A stretch of DNA of 64,000 nucleotides from CAWGAJ01 sp963820545. GTDB lineage: Bacteria; Planctomycetota; Planctomycetia; Pirellulales; Thermoguttaceae. The stretch covers positions 992,001-1,056,000 of the forward strand of contig CAWGAJ010000001.1 of assembly GCA_963820545.1 (NCBI GenBank), in the 5' to 3' direction. How positions within the stretch are numbered: the stretch's first letter is position 1; every line of letters begins with the position of its first letter. Both the position numbers and the translations under genes were made by a program. The notes beneath the pieces are model-generated. The model worked only from the letters and a program-made list of their open reading frames with translations, was not told the DNA's origin and did not search any database. Of this stretch, positions 18,159 through 25,935 are shown piece by piece.

Positions 18159-19202
18159 ATGAAACTACCCTGTCCTTATTGTCAAGATCCCATCCAATAC
18201 GATCTTCAACTCGTCGGGCAAAAGATTGCCTGTCCAAGTTGTAAACATCACGTTATCATGACTCCCTTATCACAACTCTCTCCCGAGTATCAAACCGAAT
18301 ACCACGAAGAACAAGAGCGACTTAAAAAGAAACAAGAAACCGAAGAACGCAAACGCAAAGCCGCTGAGTATAAGGCAGCCTATAAACGTAAAATGGCTGA
18401 AGAGGCAGTAGAACGCAAAGCGGCCAAAGCAAAATTACGTGCTGAACTTAGGGCAGATGCTATACAACGGCATCTTGCGGACGGAACAAGCATTGCGCCT
18501 GATGGCTTCTGGAATCGGCTTGTTTACTTTTTGGATCTTAAATTTGAACGATATCTAACCCCGCAGATCATTCGCATTGTATGGGTTCTACTCTTGGCCT
18601 TAAGTATTTGCGGTCTGGGATTAACGTTACTCGCACGACTACCAACGGCTGCTCCCCGATCTTTACAGGTCATCAATCCACAAAGAGCATCACAATATAA
18701 CAAGATAGCAACTCTGGAACAATTGATCTTGGAGAAGGAAAGAGAAAGGGAACAAGAGGAATGGGAAAAACAACAGAAAATACGGTTGCAACAGAGAAGA
18801 CAGGAACTACAGGAACGGCAACAACAAGACGAATATGAAGTTCCCAAAGCTCAGCCAACTTTACGAGACCAATATGCTAAGATGAGCCTGGAACAACTTA
18901 GAAACGAACTTAACAAACTAGAACAGCAATATCCCGAATACTTGACAAAAACCGACTTTACTGGGGCGGCATGGTACGCTCTCTTCGCTGCTGCCACAAT
19001 TTTAAGTACTATTATCACACTTTTAATTTGTCGTGTAATTTGTGAAATGTGTATCGTCATCTTCAATATCGCCAACTGCCTCGTAAAGATGCGGGAACTG
19101 CTAGGTAAAGCACCGTCTCCAATCGATTCCCCACCTGCTCCCCAACCTATTCCACAATCTGTTCCACAATCTGTGACTATCCCAGGTGATGGTAGGATAT
19201 AA
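18159..19202 (+). CDS. Zinc-ribbon, coiled-coil membrane protein with a DUF4282-like domain
   Basis: A 347-residue protein. Residues 1-35 form a zinc ribbon (CPYCQ at the start, CPSCKHH later). Residues about 45-105 are a charged coiled coil (KKKQETEERKRKAAEYK). Then FLDLKFERYLTPQIIRIVW and a membrane helix begin a DUF4282-like domain, whose second helix (ALFAAATILSTIITLLICR) and ending CEMCIVIFNIANCLVKMRE come only after a second coiled coil (about 185-255, EKEREREQEEWEKQQ). DUF4282 proteins are small two-helix membrane proteins of unknown function; the insertion of a long coiled coil between its helices is unusual. The C-terminal tail is Pro/Gln-rich. The gene stands alone, and the DUF4282 match is from memory of the pattern. 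Confidence 0.7.
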   Translation: MKLPCPYCQDPIQYDLQLVGQKIACPSCKHHVIMTPLSQLSPEYQTEYHEEQERLKKKQETEERKRKAAEYKAAYKRKMAEEAVERKAAKAKLRAELRADAIQRHLADGTSIAPDGFWNRLVYFLDLKFERYLTPQIIRIVWVLLLALSICGLGLTLLARLPTAAPRSLQVINPQRASQYNKIATLEQLILEKEREREQEEWEKQQKIRLQQRRQELQERQQQDEYEVPKAQPTLRDQYAKMSLEQLRNELNKLEQQYPEYLTKTDFTGAAWYALFAAATILSTIITLLICRVICEMCIVIFNIANCLVKMRELLGKAPSPIDSPPAPQPIPQSVPQSVTIPGDGRI

Positions 19203-19258
19203 CTTTTGTACGTCTTCCGTTAGGTGAACCTATACTATAACTACAACGAAGAAGCATT

Positions 19259-19783
19259 CTATCGCAATATAAATTTATACCATTCATACCAAGTGTCTTC
19301 CCCATCTACGTCTTTTCCACTTGGGTAAGGGAAACCATAAGATGAATTGGAGTGAGGATGAGGAATAGATTTCCCGTTTATCATTAATCCCTCTATGGTA
19401 TGTAACCATTCATGTATTGTGATATTGGCTGAATTTCCACCTCGTGAGGCTTTATCCTTCATTCGTTGTTTGCTGAGGCAACCCCTACCTGGACCTGCCC
19501 ATCCTTGGGCTTGAATATCTTCATTTGTAATTATAAGTGATTGGCGATCAGGCGAACTAGGCTCATGGTTAGGAACATCCATTTCTTTTCCTTGCCACTT
19601 AAATTTACTCCTGATGATATTCACAGCCTTTTTAACCTCGACTTCTAAAACGACATTGGGTACAATTTCATGGACAAGATTTATGAGTTTTTTGGCTTCC
19701 TCTTCAGCAAAGGAACGATCACAATCATTTTCATACCAGAGGTCAAGGGTAAATATTGACGAAATAATTTGTATTTCCTTATA
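19259..19783 (-). pseudogene. 5'-truncated HExxH metallopeptidase-like fragment
   Basis: The frame is open from just after a stop at 19784-19786 down to the stop at 19259, giving about 174 codons. It contains NITIHEWLHTIEGLM, an HExxH zinc site, and ends DTWYEWYKFILR. No ATG, GTG or TTG with a ribosome site occurs near the 5' end; the first usable codon is GTG 19624, but sequence with coding character (SIFTLDLWYENDCDRSFAEE) continues upstream of it. An N-terminal signal sequence is therefore missing. Palindromic repeat sequence lies just upstream (from about 19840), so the 5' end may have been lost by insertion or deletion. Function is unknown beyond a probable metal-dependent protease. Confidence 0.55.
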
Positions 19784-19921
19784 TCACAGGATTCTATCTA
19801 TGCCAGATGAAAAAACAAGTTACACAAGATTTATCTCAGCCGCAGGTGGCACCGGTTCTTGGGTGGCTTGCCGCAAGAGGTTTTGGCAAATTATTCCACC
19901 CATCTAATTGGCACTCCGTCC

Positions 19922-19942
19922 CACCGGTTCTAAGAACCGGTG
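19922..19942. repeat. Perfect palindrome, CACCGGTTCT type
   Basis: CACCGGTTCT (19922-19931), one central A, then AGAACCGGTG (19933-19942): a perfect 10-bp inverted repeat. A related half (GGTGGCACCGGTTCTTGG) occurs about 75 bases upstream near 19846. It lies just downstream of dapB (minus strand) but has no T-run, so it is more likely a dispersed palindromic repeat than a terminator. Confidence 0.7.
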
Positions 19943-19976
19943 CCACCCAGCTCGGATTTTTTTCGGCAAGATTTGA

Positions 19977-20762
19977 CTAAAGTCCCAGCAGATCGTTCAT
20001 GCCATAGAGTCCGGCGGGCTTGCCGATGAGGAATTTGGCGGCGGCCAGGGCGCCTAGGGCGTAACAATCGCGACTGGTGGCGCGAACGGTCAACTCGATG
20101 GTTTCGCCCAGCATGGAGAAAATGATGGTATGTTCGCCGGGATTGTCGCCGATGCGCAGGGCATGATAGCCGATTTCGTTGTGCGGGCGTTTGCCCGGCC
20201 GGCCTTCGCGCCCGTGGCGGTGCACGGTTTGGCCCATCACGTTGGCGATGATCTGACCGAATTTCAGGGCCGTGCCGCTGGGCGAATCTTCTTTATAGCG
20301 ATGATGACGTTCGAGAATTTCCACGTCGGCGTCTTTATCTTTCAGGGCCGCGCCGGCGATTTCGGCCAGCTTCATGGTCAGGTTGACGGCCAGACTCATG
20401 TTTGGCGACCAAAGCAGGGGGATTTCGCGTGATGCGGCGCGGAGTTTTTCGATTTGCGCGTCGTTTAAGCCCGTGGTGGCTTCGACCAGGGGAATTTTCT
20501 TTTGCCGACAGGTTTCGATGATGTTTTCCGCGGCGATGGGCAGGGAAAAGTCCACCACCACGTCGGCCGGCACATTCAGCGCGGGCATTAGCGGAACTTC
20601 CAACTCGCCCGCCCCGGCAAGCACTCCGGCGTCTTCGCCCAGACGGGGATGCTGCGGCGATTCGATGGCGGCGACCAAGGACAGTTCGCGATCAATCGCC
20701 GCCAGGGCAATCAACCTTTGTCCCATGCGTCCGGCCGCGCCGTTGATGGCAATGCGAATCAT
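19977..20762 (-). CDS. dapB: 4-hydroxy-tetrahydrodipicolinate reductase
   Basis: A 261-residue protein with the N-terminal nucleotide loop INGAAGRMGQRLIALA, the DFSLPIAAENII segment, the active-site EILERHHRYKEDSPSGTALKFGQ (two catalytic His and Lys region) and the GEHTIIFSMLGETIELT motif, all standard for DapB. It reduces the dihydrodipicolinate precursor in the diaminopimelate and lysine pathway. The length is normal for the family and the start is ATG 20762. It lies downstream of thrC on the same strand, separated by 220 bases rich in hairpins, so co-transcription is uncertain. Both act in aspartate-family amino acid synthesis. Confidence 0.95.
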   Translation of the reverse strand: MIRIAINGAAGRMGQRLIALAAIDRELSLVAAIESPQHPRLGEDAGVLAGAGELEVPLMPALNVPADVVVDFSLPIAAENIIETCRQKKIPLVEATTGLNDAQIEKLRAASREIPLLWSPNMSLAVNLTMKLAEIAGAALKDKDADVEILERHHRYKEDSPSGTALKFGQIIANVMGQTVHRHGREGRPGKRPHNEIGYHALRIGDNPGEHTIIFSMLGETIELTVRATSRDCYALGALAAAKFLIGKPAGLYGMNDLLGL

Positions 20763-20798
20763 TTTAGTGAAGAGTGGTTGGTGGTTATATGTTTAACA

Positions 20799-20977
20799 CC
20801 GGCACTTGTGCCGGGAGAATTTTCCCACAAACCCGCGGCACAAGTGCCGCGGCTATTGAGTCTCAGATAAATAATGTCGTATGCGATAGCCTATGGCCGA
20901 ACAACCACAACCGTGAATTACGGCGTTTTCCGCCGGCTGTTAGCCGGCGGCTGCCGGACTTTACTTTCCTGAGACTC
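20799..20977. repeat. Cluster of palindromes between thrC and dapB
   Basis: Three hairpins occur in a row: CCGGCACTTGTGCCGG (20799-20814), an 8-bp-stem palindrome around CAAG (20833-20852), and CCGCCGGCTGTTAGCCGGCGG (near 20931-20950). GAGTCTCAG (about 20858) and CTGAGACTC (about 20969) form an outer inverted repeat. The segment 20841-20881 has a diverged inverted copy at 52216-52256. Confidence 0.75.
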
Positions 20978-20983
20978 GATAAA

Positions 20984-22401
20984 CTAAGAATACAATTTAA
21001 TGGCCTTGATGATTTCGTCAAGGTTATTTGGCACGGGCACGGAGCGGTTGGCGAATTCTGCGCGGCGCACGCCGTGGCTGCCGAGCTCCTTGTTGAATTC
21101 TTCCTGGTCGGTGGTGTGATAAGCCACAGTGGCCTTGGGATCCTTGAGTTGATGTCCGGTAAGGATGCACACCACGCGCTGGTCCGGACCGATAAGGCCT
21201 TCTTCGACGAGCAGTTTCACGCCGGCCACGCTGGCGGCGCTGGCCGGTTCGCAGCCCATACCGCCGGCGCCCACCTGGGCCTTGGCGTCGAGGATTTGCT
21301 GGTCGGTGACTTCGCGGACCAGGCCGTTGCACCACTCAAGCGAGCGGATGCATTTGAGCAAATTGACCGGCCGATTGATTTCGATAGCGCTGGCAATGGT
21401 CGATGCCCGGCGTTTTTCCGTATCCATCTCATCGTAGTAGCGGCGGATTTTGTCCAAGTCCGGCGCACCGTTGTTCCAGCGCAGGCCGCGGCGTTCGTAT
21501 AGTTCATGTAATGTATTGGCGCCGGCGGCATTGATCACAGCCATCCGGGGAATGCGATCGATTAAACCCAATTGGTGCAGCTCGTAAAAGGCCTTGCCAA
21601 AGGCGGAGGAATTGCCCAGGTTGCCGCCGGGCACGACGATCCAATCGGGCACTTCCCAGCGCAAGGCCTCGAGCACGCGAAACATGATGGTCTTCTGGCC
21701 TTCCAGGCGGAAAGGGTTTACGCTGTTGACCAGGTAGATGCCCAATTGCTTGGTCACTTCCTGGACGCGGGCCATGGCGTCGTCGAAATCGCCGTTAATC
21801 TGGATGGTCAGCGCTCCGAAATCGAGGGCCTGCGATAGTTTGCCGTAGGAGATTTTTCCGGAGCCGATGAAAATCACCGCGCGCATCAAGCGCGTCACCG
21901 AGCAGTACAAAGCCAGCGATGCACTGGTATTGCCGGTGGAGGCGCAGGCGGCGCGCTAGCGCCGACAAAGCGGGCATGACTAAAGGCCGCCGACATGCCG
22001 TTGTCCTTGAAACTGCCTGAAGGGTTCAGACCCTCGTATTGCAGGAAGAGGCGTCCGGGAGCAACGCCGACGTATTGGGCCACTCCCTGGGAGGCATGTA
22101 AAAGGGTCTGGCCTTCGCCTACGGTTACACACTGGTTCAGGGGTACAAAAGGCAACAATTCGTGGAAGCGCCAGACTCCGCTAAAGCAATGCGGATCGGC
22201 GCGGCGCTGCCATTTTTCTTCAAAATAACTTAGCGACCGGGGAGCGGGCAAATGGTTCCAATCGTATGCTACGTCCAGCAGGTTGCCGCATTTGCCGCAA
22301 TCAACCCGGATTTCATCGATGGCATACGTGGCCCCGCAGGCGGGCGAGATACACTGTTGAAAGGCAGAAGTAGAGTGGGAAATGGCTATGCTTTCTTTCA
22401 G
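20984..22401 (-). CDS. thrC: Threonine synthase (one frameshift)
   Basis: Two frames join into a PLP-dependent threonine synthase of about 470 residues. The N-terminal part has a zinc-ribbon-like start ([26 protein letters not shown]) and the PLP-lysine motif [19 protein letters not shown]. The C-terminal part resumes with [19 protein letters not shown] and has [20 protein letters not shown], the phosphate-binding Gly loop. The shift lies at about 21945-21962 (GGCGCTAGCGCGCCGCC); one base seems to be missing. No ATG, GTG or TTG precedes the ribbon in frame; CTG 22401 is the first plausible codon, so the true start is unresolved. It converts O-phosphohomoserine to threonine. Confidence 0.88.
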
Positions 22402-22617
22402 GTTTAGCGGGCAGGGTTTTTACCTAACTAACTAATATTAAACAAATTTAGGCTAACAAACACTGATCATCAAGACATGGCGTAATTAAAGTTCCCTGCT
22501 TAAAGGGGGGGACATTAGAAAGAAAGATGATAGCATGGCATTATGTAAGTTATCAGTTCCCTAACTGTCCCTAAGTAGGCCCCTCCACGGGTATTCCATA
22601 CAGATCATTTCGGGCGT

Positions 22618-22646
22618 TTGACATTGTCTGATAAGATGTTTAGAAT
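22618..22646 (+). promoter_or_regulatory. Sigma70-type promoter of the dksA-like/lspA genes
   Basis: TTGACA (22618-22623) and TAGAAT (22641-22646) are spaced by exactly 17 bases and lie 62 bases before the start of the DksA-like gene. The preceding 22402-22617 holds no visible gene. Confidence 0.7.
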
Positions 22647-22708
22647 GAGAGGTCTGTGAGATATCGAAACATAGTTGGCCACTATTTTAACTACTTGGAG
22701 AGCAAGCA

Positions 22709-23083
22709 ATGAATAAGGCTGAACTGGCGGTGTTTAAGGAACAGCTTCTTAATTTGCGAGCTCGGCTTCGAGGCGATGTCAACCAGATGGCCGATGCAGC
22801 CTTGAAAAAGAGCCGCTCGGAGGCCAATGGCGATTTGTCCACCATGCCCATCCACATGGCCGACATGGGCAGCGACAACTTTGAACAAGAATTTACCCTC
22901 AGCCTTATGGAAAACGACGGCGTCACCCTGGAGCAGATCGAATCCTCGCTGGAACGTATCGAGGAAGGCACCTACGGTCAATGCGAGGAATGCGGGGTGA
23001 AAATTCCCAAAGCCCGGCTAAATGCCATTCCATTTGCAACGCTCTGTGTCCGCTGCGCGGAACAGCAGGAAAGAAGTTTCTAA
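22709..23083 (+). CDS. DksA/TraR-family C4 zinc-finger regulator
   Basis: A 124-residue protein. The N-terminal two thirds are a charged helical coiled coil (KEQLLNLRARLRGDVNQM) and the C-terminus is a C4 zinc finger: GQCEECGVKIPKARLNAIPF followed by LCVRCAEQ. This is the TraR/DksA/YteA layout. Such proteins bind the secondary channel of RNA polymerase or act as general stress factors. The tip motif of E. coli DksA (two Asp) is not clearly present, so a true ppGpp cofactor role is uncertain. It precedes lspA by 58 bases on the same strand, behind a strong promoter, and the two may be co-transcribed. Confidence 0.85.
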   Translation: MNKAELAVFKEQLLNLRARLRGDVNQMADAALKKSRSEANGDLSTMPIHMADMGSDNFEQEFTLSLMENDGVTLEQIESSLERIEEGTYGQCEECGVKIPKARLNAIPFATLCVRCAEQQERSF

Positions 23084-23141
23084 TATCCTAGCGCTTTTTT
23101 CATCTAATAAAACTAATTCTGCGGGCTGGAAGGTTTAAGGA

Positions 23142-23714
23142 ATGGCCATGAGGGCGGGTTCTGCCAACCAATGCCTGGTTTTTCTGTGTTCAGTTTTTGG
23201 CGGTTGTGCACTCGATTTGGCCACAAAGTCGTGGATGTTCAATCGGCTGGGAATGCCTGATCCCAACAGCCGCATTTGGTGGATTTGGGAAGGGATTTTT
23301 GGCTTTCAAACCAGCTTAAACGAGGGTGCGCTGTTTGGACTAGGACAAGGCCTGAATGCACTTTTTGCGGTAATGTCGATCATGGCGGCAATCGGCATTT
23401 TCTGCTGGCTATTCTTTGCCGGGGCGGCTAGCGATTGGCTTTTGACCATCGCCTTGGGTTGCATAATGGTCGGCATATTCGGCAACCTTTACGATCGTCT
23501 GGGATTGCCCGGCCTGATCTGGAACGGACTAAATGCTCCCCATAGTCTTGGCGAACCGGTGTATGCCGTGCGGGATTTTATCCTGGTAATGATCGGCCCA
23601 TGGCATTGGCCGAATTTCAATCTTGCCGATAGCCTTTTAGTTTGCGGGGCTGCGCTGTTGGTTTGGCATGCCCTGCAATTCAAATCTGCGGCAAAACCAG
23701 AAAATGACTCCTAA
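23142..23714 (+). CDS. lspA: Lipoprotein signal peptidase (signal peptidase II)
   Basis: Membrane protein of 190 residues with four hydrophobic segments. Family motifs are the first-helix ALDLATKSW, the NEGALFGLGQG loop (N-x-G-x-x-F), and the two catalytic aspartates in GIFGNLYDRLGLPG and YAVRDFILVMIG. It cleaves the signal peptide of diacylglyceryl-prolipoproteins at the inner membrane. Substrates visible in this window may include the VOC protein at 60121 and the TlpA-like protein at 29039. ATG 23142 is used; a second ATG lies 6 bases inside. Confidence 0.93.
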   Translation: MAMRAGSANQCLVFLCSVFGGCALDLATKSWMFNRLGMPDPNSRIWWIWEGIFGFQTSLNEGALFGLGQGLNALFAVMSIMAAIGIFCWLFFAGAASDWLLTIALGCIMVGIFGNLYDRLGLPGLIWNGLNAPHSLGEPVYAVRDFILVMIGPWHWPNFNLADSLLVCGAALLVWHALQFKSAAKPENDS

Positions 23715-23985
23715 GGTCATTTGTGGGTGTTTTTACACCAAGAGCAGTGAGATATGTCAGCAGATACTGTAGTTGCCCCATAGGATTTGTTGCAAATATC
23801 GCAACACGAACTTTTCTAATTATTATTGTATGAATATAATTTTTTTGCTGGCAAGTTTTTCCAATATTATAAATAATTCCCGGGAGTAGTTTCAGTTGCT
23901 TAACTTTTTATGACTAAATCCCATCTTTAGAAGCCCCCAATATGTCATATATTAAACCATCTCCTTAATTACTCCCTTTGCTCAC

Positions 23986-24014
23986 TTGACATACCGACTA
24001 TTTCAGTGTATTCT
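23986..24014 (+). promoter_or_regulatory. Sigma70-type promoter of the Rrf2 gene
   Basis: TTGACA (23986-23991), 17-base spacer, TATTCT (24009-24014). It overlaps the upstream GTG at 24006, which supports ATG 24054 as the true start of the gene. The gap 23715-23985 shows nothing else recognisable. Confidence 0.6.
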
Positions 24015-24053
24015 TTCCCCAACAGCGAGGGATCACTATTGAGGGATATATTC

Positions 24054-24521
24054 ATGAAGCTTTCTCGGACAGTAGGCTATGCCCTTCAGGCCATTTTACA
24101 ATTAGCCCAGGGTAATAATCTGGATCCTGTGCCATGCAGTCGGCTTGCTGCCGAGGGCAAGATGCCGGAACGTTTTTTGCTGCAAGTTTTACGCAACTTG
24201 GTGGCCCACGGAATTCTCTGTTCCACTCGCGGAGTGGATGGAGGATACACGCTCGACCGCGCCCCTGAGGAAATCTCGCTGTTGGAGATCATCGAGGCGA
24301 TTGAAGGCCCGATTTGTCCGGTGATTCCGGTCTCTCATGGGCTTCCCGCCGGCTCAAAGGCGAAACTTCAAGCGGCTCTGACCGGCATCACCGAAACGGC
24401 CCGGAAAGAGTTGCAAGCCATTAAACTTGCCCATTTATTGCCTCCCCCGCGACGGACAAAACAAGGCAATATCCCAATCAACGGGGAGTCCAAAGGGCAG
24501 GGGGCCCGAAACCGAGATTAG
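24054..24521 (+). CDS. Rrf2-family transcriptional regulator
   Basis: A 155-residue protein beginning MKLSRTVGYALQAILQLAQG, the Rrf2 winged-helix start, with the recognition helix and wing in MPERFLLQVLRNLVAHGIL and STRGVDGGYTLDRAPEEISL. Iron-sulfur members (IscR, NsrR) carry three spaced cysteines after the wing; here the region GPICPVIPVSHGLP has only one, so cluster binding is doubtful. ATG 24054 is chosen because the promoter's -10 box overlaps the earlier GTG, and GAGGGA precedes the ATG. The C-terminal 25 residues are polar and likely disordered. The target genes are unknown; it ends 42 bases before the phosphatase gene on the same strand. Confidence 0.88.
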   Translation: MKLSRTVGYALQAILQLAQGNNLDPVPCSRLAAEGKMPERFLLQVLRNLVAHGILCSTRGVDGGYTLDRAPEEISLLEIIEAIEGPICPVIPVSHGLPAGSKAKLQAALTGITETARKELQAIKLAHLLPPPRRTKQGNIPINGESKGQGARNRD

Positions 24522-24563
24522 CACGGATAGACAACACCCTTGGCTGTCCGGTAAGCTGTGGGC

Positions 24564-25364
24564 ATGATGGCTGCTCCAAAGGATATCGCCCAACGTTTGG
24601 ATTTGGCAATTACGGCTGCCCGCCGGGCCGGCAATATAACCCTGGAATACTTCCGCACCGATGACTTGGTAATCGAGCGAAAAGAAGACGATTCGCCGGT
24701 GACCATTGCCGATAAAAAAGCGGAAGAATATTTACGAAACGAGATCGCCAGGGCCTTTCCCCAGGACGCGATTTTGGGCGAGGAATTTGGGGAATGCCCA
24801 GGTGTGAGCGGGTATCGCTGGATTCTTGATCCCATCGACGGAACAAAGTCTTTCATCCACGGCGTGCCGTTGTACGGTACGCTTATCGGCGTGCAATACG
24901 GCGAGGAAAGCGTACTGGGCGTGATTCGTATTCCGGCGCTGGACGAATGCCTTTATGCCGCCCAAGGCCAAGGGGCCTGGTACTTCGTCGGTCACAATCA
25001 GCCGAAGCCTGCCCGGGTTTCCCAGCGAAAGCCGCTTGCCAAAGCACTTTTTGTGACCAGCGAGGTAATTAATTTCGATAAAACCGGGCGCCGCTCGGCC
25101 TATGATCGCCTTCAGGCGGCCACGCGCCTGACGCGCACCTGGGGCGATTGCTATGGGTATCTGATGGTGGCCACCGGACGGGCAGACTTGATGGTCGATC
25201 CGGTGATGGCCATTTGGGACGCCGCTGCCTTGTTGCCTATTCTCGAAGCAGCCGGCGGAACATTCACCGATTGGCAAGGGCGCCGCACCATCGCCAGCGG
25301 CGAGGGAATCGCCACCAACGGCCTGATTCTTTCCGAGGTTCTCGAAATGATAGAAGGATGTTAG
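24564..25364 (+). CDS. hisN: Inositol monophosphatase-family phosphatase, probably histidinol-phosphatase
   Basis: A 266-residue member of the IMPase family with the metal-binding motifs GEEFG, ILDPIDGTKSFIHGVPLYGT and WDAAALLPILEAAGGTF (third metal Asp and the helix after it). The wording of the first motif (GTKSFIHGVP) is the form seen in HisN-type histidinol-phosphate phosphatases, rather than the GTxNFxHxxP of inositol monophosphatases. It would give histidinol in the histidine pathway; substrate choice cannot be proved from sequence. ATG 24564 is preferred over GTG 24558. It follows the Rrf2 gene by 42 bases and may be in its operon. Confidence 0.82.
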   Translation: MMAAPKDIAQRLDLAITAARRAGNITLEYFRTDDLVIERKEDDSPVTIADKKAEEYLRNEIARAFPQDAILGEEFGECPGVSGYRWILDPIDGTKSFIHGVPLYGTLIGVQYGEESVLGVIRIPALDECLYAAQGQGAWYFVGHNQPKPARVSQRKPLAKALFVTSEVINFDKTGRRSAYDRLQAATRLTRTWGDCYGYLMVATGRADLMVDPVMAIWDAAALLPILEAAGGTFTDWQGRRTIASGEGIATNGLILSEVLEMIEGC

Positions 25365-25723
25365 TGGGCGGTGGGCGGTGTGGGCAATCTGCCTTTTCTT
25401 CCAGTTTTCTCGCTTTCAAAGTGTCCAATTTTGGGTGAAAGTCTAAAAATGATTTTCCCTATTTTGGGCTGCTTGTGTACTTTGGCGACTTGCTGATTTG
25501 TCGGTCAACTCTCAAAAAAACTTTTTTTCTCGTATTCTGTAACCTCTGCCGGTCCAGATTCCCGAACATCTTGTAAATCAAAGAGTTAGAGCAAAAATCC
25601 ACCTTTGACTTGCTAGCAGTGCTGTCAGAGGGATTCGTCGTAATCCCTGATCTGATAGAACGTTAGAAGAGTTTAAAATAATCTCATTGACCCCTGTTAA
25701 GAAATCGTTAAACTGGTCCTCTT
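25365..25723. other. Intergenic region upstream of nrdJ regulatory site
   Basis: Some 360 AT-rich bases between the phosphatase gene and the nrdJ control region. No cobalamin riboswitch-like boxes were seen, although the downstream enzyme uses AdoCbl. A 71-codon minus-strand frame crosses the control region and shows no family signature. Confidence 0.4.
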
Positions 25724-25770
25724 TGCCCGTATATTGTGGTTGATATTTTTTAGGATACAATATATAGGGA
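25724..25770 (+). promoter_or_regulatory. Candidate tandem NrdR boxes with overlapping promoter
   Basis: Two 16-bp sites lie 31 bases apart start-to-start with a 15-base linker. Box 2 (25755-25770, ATACAATATATAGGGA) matches the NrdR consensus acaCwAtATaTwGtgt at 13 of 16 positions, including the whole ten-base core; box 1 (25724-25739, TGCCCGTATATTGTGG) matches at 10 of 16. The spacing is the known NrdR tandem geometry. TTGTGG (25734-25739) and TACAAT (25756-25761) with a 16-base spacer form a promoter overlapping both boxes, as expected for repression. No nrdR gene is in the window. Confidence 0.5.
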
Positions 25771-25935
25771 GGATAAAGAGGATTCTCCACCACGTCTATG
25801 GGGTTGATCGCAATTGAATTCGATCGCCATAAATTGAACTTTTAACTAAAAAACAGCGGGGAGGATTCTCGAAATCTAAACTGATGTACAGTATATTTGG
25901 CAGGAAGTCAAAAACTTACTAGAAGGAGCGCGGTC

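Noticed and set aside
25578..25793. A 71-codon minus-strand frame upstream of nrdJ.
   Set aside because: It overlaps the promoter and NrdR-like boxes and shows no family pattern.
25365..25935. Cobalamin riboswitch expected ahead of an AdoCbl-dependent enzyme.
   Set aside because: No B12-box-like sequence or matching fold elements were found by eye; a covariance-model search would settle it.
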